From Bugulina stolonifera (lineage: Eukaryota; Bryozoa; Gymnolaemata; Cheilostomatida; Bugulidae): DNA of 64,000 nt. Made by a program: the position numbers and the translations under genes. Location: positions 1,116,001 to 1,180,000 of the forward strand of contig OW285187.1 of NCBI GenBank assembly GCA_935421135.1, in the 5' to 3' direction. Under the pieces are notes generated by a model. That model searched no databases. It was given only the letters and a program-made list of their open reading frames with translations, and had not been told where the DNA came from. Positions 24,517 to 36,500 of the stretch are shown here, piece by piece (within the stretch, counting starts at the first letter, position 1; the number at the start of each line of letters is the position of its first letter).

Positions 24517-27212
24517 ATGGCTCCTCCAAGAAAACTGTGTGTGAGAAGTCAATTACATACGCATCTTTATGGCTACATGTAAACTTTATCATGATTTGTT
24601 ATTGGATTTTGTACTGCACACGGTACACAATGTACAACATATGTGCACACAATTTGCAAGTACACGAAATGCATATGTGTGTACGTTGTGTAGTGTACAT
24701 GCGTACAAAATGTACATGTACATTGTACATACATTTAGGCCTTCCAGTTTCATCGTATATATATTGTACTGTATGTTTGCTTATCTAGCAACTACCACAT
24801 ACTGGTAAGTAAATGAACGAGTAGACGACTACTCGCTGTGTAAGTCTTGGGTGAGTTTTTGGTCAATTGTATTAAAAATTCCATAAGTCCCCTCTTACTC
24901 CCTGATATAACATGCACATATCTATGTATTTACATGTGTATAACATTCACATATCTATGTATTTACATGTGTATAACATGCATATATCTATGTATTTACA
25001 TGTGTATAACATGCACATAACTATGTATTTACATGTGTATAACATGCACATATCTATGTATTTACATGTGTATAACATGCACATAACTGTGTATCTACAA
25101 CTACAATGTACATGACTGTATATCTACATGACTGTATAATATGCAGTATGTATACGTGTATGTGCATGTGCATGTACATGTATATATACATGTACATGAA
25201 TGCATAATGTATATACGTATATCTGTATGTAAGCATGTACATGTACATGTGTATGTACATGTACATGTATACATGGGTATAATATAGAACATGTGATTAG
25301 GTATGAATGCATGCACATGTACATTGCTCTCCTTTTGTAGAGAGTGGGATTGATAAAGCTGGTCATAGTTAACATCTACCTGATGGTGTGCATCTATATA
25401 GCTACCATGAAGGGTCACGATAAGGAGAATCTTATACAAGGTGAGACTCTTGTCATCACACTATTTTAGAAATAAATCCACCTATACAGTCACCGTGATG
25501 CCCCCCCCCCCCCCCCCCGCAAACAAATTGCATTCAATTATATTGTCAAAATCTGTGCACCGAGTCCAGGAGTGGTCTATCGAGAATGGTCTATCCACTT
25601 TACATGAAAGATGAGACTGACTAGCATGAGTTCCTCCTTGCTTGTTATTATGACCCTTAGGAAATAAGATTAGGCACCCGGAGTCTGATACAAAAGATCG
25701 GCCCACTAAGTGGGCGCAAAAGACAATGTAGGTAAAATTCATGCATTGCAAACATACATTTTGACTGAAAGCCATCAAGCTGTCAACTAACTCATCGGTG
25801 TGATGCGTTACTTTAATGCAAGCCATACGAAAATGGATTATACATGTACATGTAAATACACTACAAATTGTCTGAGTCACCACAGTATTCCTATTGAAAG
25901 TAATGTACATGTAGCACCTTCACTCCATGCACCAGACAATTTTTATATTTGCTTTTGTGAAACCTCAGTTTAATAATGTGTGAATTATTACGCTCTGAAT
26001 GGATACCTACTGCCAAATACTTGCATATTAGTATTACTGCTGCTACTTCTGCCATTGTATAGGTCATATATATTGGTTATTGTACTACAATAACGTAACG
26101 CAATAATATTTTTATATAGGCCTACATGTAATATGTTATCATAGCGATGTACTGAATATTGTTTAGTGCCAACATCCAACGAAAGAGAAACTAGAAAACT
26201 GCAGCCTGGTGTCCAGGTAGGCAGCAGGAACTACTCTAACCTTACAGAGGTGAAGGTCAAACCATCTTTACATGACTACCCTCCTTCATTATACAGAATT
26301 CAGAACATGGAGGAAAGATTCATGGAAGCAGAGAGGAGAGTCCACACGGTTTCAGAGTCAATATTGAGAGAGATTAGATATCCAGGAGTTAGAGTTCACA
26401 GGAGGATCTGGAAGTTTCCCGTCACAGCTCAGGACTGCTCGTCAGAAGTTGAGAACTTCATTATTCTTGTTCCTTCTGCACCAAAGAACTTCAAAAACAG
26501 AGAGGTTATACGATCAATCTGGGGGAACAGATCAAGGTTGAAGGAAATGAAATCTTCCATTGTATTTATGGTGGGTCTAACTGATGATCGATTTACTCAG
26601 ATCAGCATCGTATCAGAGTCTCAGAAATTTAAAGATATTGTACAGATGGATGTAGTAGACAGTTACTATAACTTAACACTTAAAACTCTGGGTATGTTAA
26701 CTTGGGCTGCTAGACACTGTAAAACCCCTAAATACGTCGCCAAGGTAGATGATGACAATATACTAAATCTACCAAGAATTCTAAATATATTAAATATTCT
26801 TAATAAGAAGCACAATAGATTTATAGCAGGAACAGTTTGGACATCTGCCAGACCCAAGACAATTGGTAAGTGGGCGGACCCTATCTACATCCAGGTCTAT
26901 CAGAACGGCCCACTGTACCCACCATATGTAAATGGCCCATATTATTTTCTGACAAATAATTTCCTTGATGAACTAATCGCAAGGTGCTTGGAAGTGCCTT
27001 TTATTCATCTAGAAGATGTATTTGTTACTGGAATATGCTCACACCCACTTACACAAGTGAGAAAGCTTCCTGTGAATGGCCTGAGTCTGGTAAAGCAAGG
27101 TGATAGCTGCGACTTTGTCAATTTAAATCTAACGGGAGCCCACGACTATGATCCGGTAGATATGAAGCTGGCGTGGGACAGATGGAACAGTGATGTATGT
27201 AAACATTGGTAG
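24517..27212 (+). CDS. GT31 glycosyltransferase, beta-1,3-galactosyltransferase-like (GT31-3)
   Basis: Exons are 24517-24540 (MAPPRKLC), 25341-25440 and 26167-27212, giving 389 aa. Exon 2 encodes the anchor (LIKLVIVNIYLMVCIYIAT). Exon 3 starts in phase 1 after TTTAG, as in all paralogues. Catalytic marks are VIRSIWGNRSR, VDSYYNLTLKTL, AKVDDDN, YPPYVNGPYYFLTNNF and LEDVFVTGIC, with a terminal WDRWNSDVC. Compared with GT31-1 and -2, the acceptor-side motif reads YVNGPYYF, not FHGGPAYF, and the last 100 residues diverge, so acceptor preference may differ. It is the only plus-strand member of the cluster. The micro-exon is the weakest part (donor TGTGT|GTGAGA), but phase and plan fit. Polyadenylation signal AATAAA is at 27277. 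Confidence 0.85.
24912..25095. repeat. 33-bp direct repeat, about 5.5 copies
   Basis: The unit contains CATGCACATATCTATGTATT and TACATGTGTATAA. It is in intron 1 of GT31-3. A TGTACATG-rich degenerate stretch follows to about 25,270. Confidence 0.85.
25501..25518. repeat. Homopolymer of 18 C
   Basis: Uninterrupted C18 in GT31-3 intron 2, 60 bases after its donor. The minus strand is a G-run able to form a quadruplex. Its length is also a likely sequencing weak point. Confidence 0.9.
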
Positions 27213-27276
27213 AGAAGAGGATAGAGTATTCTATCTCTATATATAATATTGTAATAATAATATAATTTAAGGTGCT

Positions 27277-27282
27277 AATAAA
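27277..27282 (+). other. Polyadenylation signal of GT31-3
   Basis: AATAAA, 65 bases after the TAG stop of GT31-3. Confidence 0.6.
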
Positions 27283-27446
27283 TCATTGAATACAATTAAT
27301 GTACATGTATATCGCAATTATATCAACAGTTCATTAGTTGCACCAATATAGAACTACTGAAGGCACTTTTAGTGAGCTGATAATATGGACATACATGAGT
27401 AGGTATAAGGTACCGTGGCCGATTTCTGCCACACAATGTGAAACTT

Positions 27447-28152
27447 ACCTGTAACCTAGATAACATACCTGTAGCCTAGATAACATACCTGTAACCTATA
27501 GATAACTTACCTGTAGCCTAGATAACTTACCTGTAGCCTAGATAACTTACCTGTATCCTAGATAACTTACCTGTAACCTAGATAATTTACCTGTAGCCTA
27601 GATAACTTACCTGTAGCCTAGATAACTTACCTGTAGCCTAGATAACATACCTGTAGCCTAGATAACTTACCTGTATCCTAGATAACTTACCTGTATCCTA
27701 GATAACTTACCTGTAACCTAGATAACTTACCTGTAGCCTAGATAACTTACCTGTAGCCTAGATAACATACCTGTAGCCTAGATAACATACCTGTAGCCTG
27801 GATAACTTACCTGTATCCTAGATAACTTACCTGTAACCTAGATAACTTACCTGTAGCCTAGATAACTTACCTGTAGCCTAGATAACTTACCTGTAGCCTA
27901 GATAACTTACCTGTAACCTAGATAACTTACCTGTAGCCTAGATAACTTACCTGTAACCTAGATAACTTACCTGTAACCTAGATAACTTACCTGTATCCTA
28001 GATAACTTACATGTAGCCTAGATAACTTACCTGTAGCCTAGATAACTTACATGTATCCTAGATAACTTACCTGTAACCTAGATAACATACCTGTATCCTA
28101 GGTAACTTACATGTAGCCTAGATAACTTACATGTAGCCTAGATAACTTACAT
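27447..28152. repeat. 20-bp minisatellite of perfect splice-donor sequence, about 35 copies
   Basis: The unit is GATAACTTACCTGTAGCCTA. On the minus strand each unit reads CTACAG|GTAAGTTATC, that is, the full donor consensus CAG|GTAAGT, fully complementary to the U1 snRNA 5' end. It lies between the 3' ends of the convergent genes GT31-3 and GT31-4, downstream of GT31-4 on that gene's strand. A minority of copies read ACATACCTG. Confidence 0.95.
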
Positions 28153-28716
28153 GGGAAATTTAACATGCAAGCTACAGTATTGTTGTTCAGCTAACAGTCA
28201 CTAGCAGCCAACCTGATAGAGAGACCTGTGTTAACTCTCACATACTCAATCAAGCCTCTAGGATTGGGGATAATACCTTAGATCCCTCAGTACAAGTTCT
28301 GTTAGATGCATTTCTTTATTTTTCAATAATAATTATAATAAATATTATAAAATCTCATAACATATTTCAAATAATGCATTAATAACTACAAGAGTACATA
28401 CACGCGCGCGTACACGCACACCTACACGTACGCCTACACGTACTCCTACACCTACACCTACACATGCACATGTATCTCAGCCTAGGCCAAACCGGCACAT
28501 GCACATGTAGCCTACTCGTACATCATTAGTTTTCACACTAGACGCATTTTACAAAGACAATTCAGTTTCTATGCATGTAGTGCATGCGTGTGCCTGTGCT
28601 AAGGGTCTGCATTTATCCAACAGTAAACAGTCCTACACATTGCACAATGTGAGTGTTGATATGGGGTAAGGTGAGAGGGTGACTAGGACACCTAATAGTA
28701 ATATACACAAAACTGT
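28153..28716. other. 3' flank of GT31-4
   Basis: Contains CACACGCGCG/TACACGTACG-type simple sequence near 28,400-28,460. No exon was seen. Confidence 0.5.
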
Positions 28717-31481
28717 CTAACATCGGTGAGTAATGCCTTTAATGAGTATACCCTGCCATTTATTCCAAACAGACTCCATCTGGTTAACATCATATTTGCT
28801 GCCCACAGTTGCACCAGCGCGAAGGAAGTGACATTCCCCCGGAGCGTAGATATCTATACCTCCCAGCTCCAGCTTGTGCACATTAGAAAGCTGTCCAGCA
28901 CATATCCCGTTGACAAACAGATCCTCTAGATGAATCAGCGGTAACTCTGTGCATCTCAGTAGAAGCTCGTCAAGAAAAGTGTTTGTTAGAAAATAAGCTG
29001 CACCAATGAGATAAGGAGTATAAGTTGGACTGTCGTTATATACGGGACGGTAGATCGGGTCAAACCATTTGCCCGCCTTTGTCGGTTCACTATGCGGTCT
29101 GTAGTTACCGGCTATAAATCTATTGTGCTTCTTATTAAAGATATTTAATATATTTAGAATTCTTGGTAGATTTATTATATTGTCATCATCTACCTTGGCG
29201 ACGTATTTAGGGGTTTTACAGTGTCTAGTAGCCCAAGTTAACATACCCAGAGTTTTAAGTGTTAAGTTATAGTAACTGTCTACTATATCCATCTGTACAA
29301 TATCTTTAAATTGTAGAGACTCTGATACGATGCTGATCTGAGTTAATCTATGATTAGTTAGACCCACCATAAACACAATAGAAGATTTTATTTCCTTCAA
29401 CCTTGATCTGTTCCCCCAGATTGATCGTATAACCTCTCTGTTTCTGAAGTTCTTTGGTGTAGAAGGGACAAGAATAATGAAGTTCTCAACTTCTAAGGAG
29501 CAGTCTGCAACTGATATCAGAAAGTTCCATACTCTCCTGTGTGCTCTAGCTCCAAGATATCTGATTTCCTTCAGATGATCTCTCGGTACAGTTTGGATTC
29601 GCCGTTCAGCTTCGACAAACCGTTTGTTGATATCCTCAAATAGATAAATCGAGTGAGGATATTGAGGAGGGGTCTTAGATTTTGTGAGGTTATAGTTATA
29701 ACTCACACTGTGATTGGCTGCGGATCGGAGGTGACGGTCACTTGTGATGTTCTGAGAGTCTTCTGACCTTTCACTGTTCTCTAACTGGCTTAATCTGAGG
29801 TCTGTTCTTTTGAACCCGAACACTACAGCAGAAAAAGTTGTCTTTGAGTTCATTTTAGGTTGCTATATACATGTACAGACCGCATTAGAAAAATACAACC
29901 CTTTAAAGAATTGTTAGTAGCAAACAGTAACTACTTGTTTATAAATACATTGTATTGGTCATCATTTCAAACTAAGGGGAAGCAATAATGGTGACAGTAC
30001 GTGATCCACTATTGTTTCAAATCACATACAGTACAAACTGCAATAATTATAATGTAAGATTAGTCAGCTCGTTATGGTAACACCCATATTAGCCTTGATT
30101 CACCGTTAACTGATAGATGAGTGATTTCTTGTGTACCAGTGAGTAGCTGTAGAGTGTGAATTTCATGACCCAGATAAGTCCTGGGTACTGAGCATAGGTA
30201 GGATGGGGGTATCCAGCGTAAGTCGGGTAGGGTATCCAGCTTGAGTAGGGTGGGGTATTTAGCTTAGGTATGGTGGGATATCCTACTTAGGTCGGGTGGG
30301 GTAACCAGCTTGGGTAAGGTATGGTACTAAACTTGGTGAACATGGCCAAGCGTCTACTCACCTGTAGAGAATCTGAAAGTAAATCTAAATTAAACTCTAC
30401 TCTACTTATACTGTAATGAATGAATACCTTGGTTGGAGCTGAGGCTACTCTCTGAAACTCTCCTGGACACTGTATGCATATACATACAGAGTAGCATAAC
30501 TACACAACCTATTGCAATCAGCCTGCTCTTTGATTCCTATAAAAGACAACACATTCAATTATATCACGTAGTATTATGTCATTATGTCATTATGTGATAT
30601 GTAACTGTATTACATCACGTGGTCTATACTGTATTATATTATGTAGTGTATATTGTATTATATAACGCAATATGTACTGTATTATATTATGTAATATGTA
30701 CTGTATTACATCCCCATGCAAACAATAATAGTGACTTTCCATTTTAACTCATAATTAGAAGTTGTCCTCTCTCAATCCTCACTTCTACTGTATACAGTAA
30801 GTGTGTGTGCGTGGGTACACACATGCACACATACTGTATACACACAAATATGCTGTACACACACACACGTACTGTACACATACAAATGTACTGTACACAC
30901 ACAAACTGTACACGCAAACATACTGTACACACACACATACAAATACACTGTACACACACGGATACAAATATGCTGTACATACCCAGACATGTGGTAATAA
31001 TCTGTGAAAACACAAATCCCTGGCTGAAGTTTGAACCCAAGTCTCTGCTGCAACTAACTACCTACATGTAATACAGTGGGTAGAACACATTTTAGCTTTA
31101 CCACTACACCATGCTGTACATACATGCTGCACTGCCTCAACTGCACACAACGCACCCCTCATATGGCGACCTTGCCATAGATGTACAATGTATATGTGGT
31201 GGTAGGGGGTTTATCTTCATTCATATGCCAGGTTCAAGCCCCAATCAGGGATAAGTATTTTCATGGATGTGAAAACGACTCCCCATCTGCTCAATGAGGT
31301 ATACAATAATAATACCCTGCATAAAATAACATGACATACTGTATAAAAATGGCCAAATCATCTGTACCTACACATACATGTACATTGTATGTACAACAAC
31401 ACACAATCAAGGAGTAAGAAAGTAACTTTCACTCCTTGACACAATGAACCACATTAGACTTACCTTTGTCTTTGCCCTCAT
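28717..31481 (-). CDS. GT31 glycosyltransferase, beta-1,3-galactosyltransferase-like (GT31-4)
   Basis: Exons on the minus strand: 31481-31464 (MRAKTK), 30536-30428, 29822-28717. They give 410 aa. The anchor exon (LIAIGCVVMLLCMYMHT) has the same length, 109 nt, and phase as in GT31-1. The catalytic exon has VIRSIWGNRSR, VDSYYNLTLKTL, AKVDDDN, then YTPYLIGAAYFLTN and LEDLFVNGICAG; it ends in SVWNKWQGI without the final WDKW..C cysteine of the others. The family's EDV motif reads EDL here. An ATG at 29853 opens the same frame further upstream, but a good acceptor (TTTCTGCTGTAG) at 29823 and the paralogues' plan favour the spliced start. Two SINE-like elements lie in intron 1. Confidence 0.85.
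30800..30975. repeat. CA-rich repeat with ACTGTACACACAC core
   Basis: Irregular (CA)n with repeated CTGTACACACAC blocks in intron 1 of GT31-4. The open frames in it are low-complexity shadows. Confidence 0.8.
31000..31115 (-). mobile_element. Probable tRNA-derived SINE
   Basis: On the minus strand there is an A box-like TGTAGTGGTAAAGC (31108-31095) and a B box GGTTCAAACTTC (31037-31026), followed by CAGGGATTTGTGTTTTCACAG. The box spacing is longer than in a tRNA. The sequence after the B box resembles that of the neighbouring element at 31190-31330, which supports a shared family. Confidence 0.45.
31190..31330 (+). mobile_element. Probable degenerate tRNA-derived SINE
   Basis: B box GGTTCAAGCCC (31231-31241) with a weak A box (TGTGGTGGTAGGGGG, about 31196). 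The tail AATCAGGGATAAGTATTTTC resembles the element at 31000-31115 in the opposite orientation. Confidence 0.4.
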
Positions 31482-31919
31482 GACTGACCAACAGAACACT
31501 GTCCTCATTGAGAGAGAGGAGTTTAAATCTTATCTACACTGACTCTGGTGACTAGAGTATAGGAAACTACAACTTGTCTTACAGATGAGACAGTAATAGG
31601 AAGATATTATAGCCATTTGAGACGGCCATTTGTTTAGAACACAGTGTACATTTATATATATATAAGGGCCTATATTTACAATATTTGTAAGTTATGGGCT
31701 GTCTGCGTTGCTAACAGCTGCACTTTATTGATAGGAGTCAGGTACACAACGATACTGTACTGTATTGCGTTGCGCGTTGCTGTATTGTATAGCCCCGTGC
31801 TTTTTTGCACTTCATCTCTGCTACAGATATTTCTGGTATAAAACAGCAGCTGAGTATTCAGAAAGAGAATCCTATAGGGTTTTGATAAGTGTAATCTGAA
31901 TGCATATGTACTGTGGAGT
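31482..31919. other. Upstream region of GT31-4
   Basis: No exon or repeat family supported. Presumed promoter of GT31-4. Confidence 0.45.
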
Positions 31920-32106
31920 GCATATACTGTAACATTGGGTGATTATACTATCTATGTTCATTTCCCCTTTCAGCAAATGCATAATATATACACTGTACAT
32001 GTATATATATAATTAGTATTATAATACTAACTACATATATATTATGCATTTGCTGAAAGAAGAAATGGACCTAGATAGTATAATCACCCAATGTTACAGT
32101 ATATGC
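31920..32106. mobile_element. Foldback (long-armed inverted-repeat) element
   Basis: Left arm 31920-31990 begins GCATATACTGTAACATTGGG. The right arm, to 32106, is its reverse complement over about 71 bases with only four or five mismatches. The 40-base centre contains a further palindrome TTAGTATTATAATACTAA. This is typical of a MITE or foldback element; no clear target duplication was seen. Confidence 0.8.
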
Positions 32107-32166
32107 ACATCATTGTCCATTGAATACTGACATACACATATACGTATTAATGTCCACAACACACTG

Positions 32167-32501
32167 GCATACTTACCAAGGAGCAGGAGCAAAAATCTGG
32201 ACTTTTCAGCTCAAAATCCCTGGACAAGCACCATAACTCCTGGAAAAAGCTTGGGTGTACCTCACTGTACATTATTTGAATAAAAATTATCACTGAAAAG
32301 CATCAAATTGTCCATTTTAGTGCTATTCAGTGGCTTGTAAGATATTTTCTTTAATGTAAATGATTTATTTTAGGTTGTATCTTGTATTTTATGAGGTTTG
32401 GTAACATTTTTCACCATACATGAAAATCAGGACAGCTGGAAAATTAGTAGGGACAGACACAAAAACCAGGGGGTGTAAATCTGGAAACTTGGCAAGCATG
32501 C
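32167..32501. mobile_element. Probable 335-bp MITE
   Basis: Ends GCATACTTACCAAG and CTTGGCAAGCATGC are inverted with 12 of 14 matches. Both are flanked directly by ACACTG (32161-32166 and 32502-32507). No coding content. The superfamily is not clear from a 6-base duplication. Confidence 0.55.
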
Positions 32502-32544
32502 ACACTGACACTGGATGTCACACCATAGAATTGAACATAAAGTT

Positions 32545-32655
32545 CATGAAATGAGGACACAATCCCAAATGAGCATTATAAGATGTGGACACAACTCCAA
32601 ATACACATTATAAGATGAGAGCACAATTCCAAATGCACATTGTAAGACGTGGACA
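32545..32655. repeat. About 45-bp direct repeat, 3 copies
   Basis: Copies of a unit with GGACACAAnTCCAAATnnnC and ATTATAAGAT. Confidence 0.75.
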
Positions 32656-32904
32656 TAAGTGTGAATACAGGAGACAGACCTGTCTTCCCAATTCTACGGA
32701 TGAATTATCTTTTTATCAAGAGGAACTTTATGTGCTTGGATTAAAGTTCTATAACCCTGGTATCCTTGCAGCACACCAGCCCCTGAACAGAGAGCTACAG
32801 GTAGAGCATGAATAGCTTGAAGACACTACAGCAATATGGGAAGGTTGTGCATCTTATCTACACTCTCCCATCTGGTTAGTAGTTGGGACTATCTAGTTGT
32901 AACT

Positions 32905-33040
32905 ACATGTACATGTTCAGGTACTTCTAGTTGTAACTACATGTAGATGTTCAGGTACTTCTAGTTGTAACTACATGTAGATGTTCAGGTACTTCTAGTT
33001 GTAACTACATGTAGATGTTCAGGTACTTCTAGGTGATAAA
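32905..33040. repeat. 34-bp direct repeat, 4 copies
   Basis: The unit contains CTAGTTGTAACTACATGTAG and ATGTTCAGGTACTT. Downstream of the ARCN1 stop, near its 3' flank. A minus-strand AATAAA at 33171-33166 is a candidate ARCN1 polyadenylation signal. Confidence 0.9.
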
Positions 33041-33560
33041 GAAATATGCCCGCTCTTTCAACTTATGGTATGTTGTAATATTTTATATTATTGCATTTTT
33101 CCTGACCACTTTTGCTCAATATTCAGTGTAAATTGAAAAAAAGATATATTGATAATATTTACTGGTTTATTGCTCTAACAATATACTATTAAATAGAGAG
33201 AGAGACATATAAGCTCTGCTGCACATACATCAGTGACCCTAAGTGACCCTCAAATCACCTACACAAAAATTATATTTATAATAAGTTAGTTACATCATAA
33301 GGGTCCAGTTTACAAGCACATAGCCCTTGCTCATGCCTATATTATTGTTGGAATATCAGAGACTCCTACCACAGCTCTCATGTGATCTCAACCAAATAAT
33401 GTTATTCTAGTCAGGCTACAGAACATTTCAATATCTATATACTCTAAGGTAGGTAGATACAAGCCAGAATTATACGGTAATAATATGTTCATGAGAAATA
33501 AGATAGATGATATAAAATAGTGTGAGAGAATTGATAATGGCATAGAAATACGAGGAGGAA

Positions 33561-36500
33561 TCAGACAATTTCATATCTTTCAGGAAATAGAAGCGTTTCT
33601 GATGAAAACTTTATATTCCTACCATCAGATGCCTTGACTCCAACCGCCTGCAATAAGTGTAGGAGTACATAATTATGTACATTTACATGGGTATTATATT
33701 ACAGTATGTCATACATATAGAGGACATACTTATATTACAATATGTCATACATATACAGGACATACTTATATTACAGTATGTCATACATATACAGGACATG
33801 ATAGTAACTTACGGAGATATCAAAGAAGGATTTTTTGGAGACAAAGGAGACAGATACGGGAAAGAAGTCGTCCTCGTGGCCGGCTATGCTGAACTCTATG
33901 GTACCGCTAGAGTTGGACTGGTCAATCACCGGCATCGTCCAGTCCAGTATGCTCTTCCTGCTATCATGGTTATAGTCACCATCACACTGAGTAACACGAG
34001 GCGCTCCTACCCCACTCCTGTAATGTGCAGGGGAGGATAAGAACCACAACTTTGTACATAGTAGAGTCTACTCTACACACAATACGAGTAGCAGTGGAGC
34101 CCATGTTCAACTGACCTTCACCTTTGTAGAAAGGGTGAAGGTAGAGGAATGGATATATACTTACAGTAAATGAATAGGCATAATATACTTACGGTAGAGG
34201 AATAGATATATACTTACAGTAAATGAATAGGTATAATATACTTACGGTAGAGGAATAGATATATACTTACAGTAAATAAATAGGTATAATATACTTACGG
34301 TAGAGGAATAGATATATACTTACAGTAAATGAATAGGTATAATATACTTACGGTAGAGGAATAGATATTACTACGTCATCCAGTTCAAGGTTTTCAGCTT
34401 GTAATTCATACTCTATATTCACATCACATCCACTACTTGTGACATTTGGCCAACAGTTAACTACAATCATTATAATATCATGTTGTGAGGCCAAGTCATG
34501 TGCTAATAGAGGAAAGAGTTTGATATGTGGACCTTGCTGAGTAATCCAAAGTTGTTTGCCCAGTACATTATTCCCACACAGAATTTGCTTGAGAATAAGA
34601 GAACATGTCATTACCTATGCTGTACATAGAAGAGAGAGTTGTCCCCTCGCTATCTATTGATACACATGAGAGGACAACTTAGAAGTAAGCACATAATATG
34701 GTAAATAATACATGCAAGCTACATGTACATTGTAGGTTGGTTATTCACTAGTAGACCTGGTCAAACCCTTGCTAAATTATGATAGCTAACAAAATGTTAG
34801 GAAAAGTCGAGCTCCGAGTTCCTACTACTAAAGGTTCATAGCATGTTGTCTCCGACCAAGACAAATCTGTCCAATCATACGCCAGCACAGGTAAGGAATC
34901 ATAACCACGCCCTCGCTGGTAAGGGAGTAATACAATGTACTCACTGGTAAGGGAGTAATACAATGTACTCACTGGTAAGGGAGTAATACAATGTACTCAC
35001 TGGTAAGGGAGTAATACAATGTACTCACTGGTAAGGGAGTAATGCGATGTACTCACTGGTAAGGGAGTAATACAATGTACTCACTGGTAAGGGAGTAATA
35101 CAATGTACTCACTGGCAAGGGAGTAATGCGATGTACTCACTGGTAAGGGAGTAATACAATGTACTCACTGGCAAGGGAGTAATGCGATGTACTCACTGGT
35201 AAGGGAGTAATACAATGTACTCACTGGTAAGGGAGTAATGCGATGTACTCACTGGTAAGGGAGTAATACAATGTACTCACTGGTAAGGGAGTAATGCGAT
35301 GTACTCACTGGTAAGGGAGTAATACGATGTACTCACTGGTAAGGGAGTAATACAATGTACTCACTGGTAAAGGAGTAATACAATGTACTCACTGGTAAGG
35401 GAGTAATGCGATGTACTCACTGGTAAGGGAGTAATACAATGTACTCACTGGTAAGGGAGTAATGCGATGTACTTACTGGCAAGGGAGTAATACGATGTAC
35501 TCACTGGTAAGGGAGTAATACGATGTACTCACTGGTAAGGGAGTAATACGATGTACTCACTGGTAAGGGAGTAATACGATGTACTTACTGGCAAGGGAGT
35601 AATACGATGTACTCACTGGTAAGGGAGTAATACGATGTACTCACTGGTAAGGGAGTAATACAATGTACTTCCTGGTAAGGGAGTAATACGATGCACTCAC
35701 TGCTAAGGGAGTAATACGATGTACTCACTGGCAAGGGAGTAATACAATGTACTTCCTGGTAAGGGAGTAATACGATGTACTTACTGGTAAGGGAGTAATA
35801 CAATGTACTCACTGGTAAGGGGCATAACAGATTCATCAGTAGTTTGTAATCTCCATCTTAATACTCCCACTTCCTGCTTCAATGGGAATGTCTTGTTCTT
35901 ATCCTTCAGAGCTATAATTGACTGTGACTGGAACACTTTCTTGTCGATGCTAGGGTGTGTCTATATAACACAATATAACTTGGTTAATATCACAACCCTG
36001 AATCAATGTTATGTATATCTACTGTAGCTCCATGTACACACATTACCAGATACCTGGTATCAATGTTATGTATATCTACTGTAGCTCCATGTACACACTA
36101 GCAGATACCTGGTATCAATGTCATGTATATCTACTGTAGCTCCATGTACACACTAGCAGATACCTGGTATCAATGTCATGTATATCTACTGTAGCTCCAT
36201 GTACACACATTAGCAGATACCTGGTCATACTTACACTAGTCTGAGCCTGTTTACTGTCTGTGATTTTAATAGCAATGTTCTCGTTAGCGCTGTCTGACAC
36301 CAGTAGGTAGAGGGTACCTGTAATCTCCAAGTTCTCTAGAGCACCTGCTCTTGATGCCACACAAACTATCTTCTCCTCGATTCTTGTGTGTACGCTGTGT
36401 GCAAATAAAGTGTCATACTTACAATATGTACATAGGAAGTAACGTACTACAGTGTGGTAGGAAACGTACACACTGGTCAGGTCTACTGAGTGATGCTGCA

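Noticed and set aside
32585..32815. 76 aa frame ending LNRELQVEHE
   Set aside because: Begins inside a 45-bp repeat, and no homology, neighbours or splice pattern support it.
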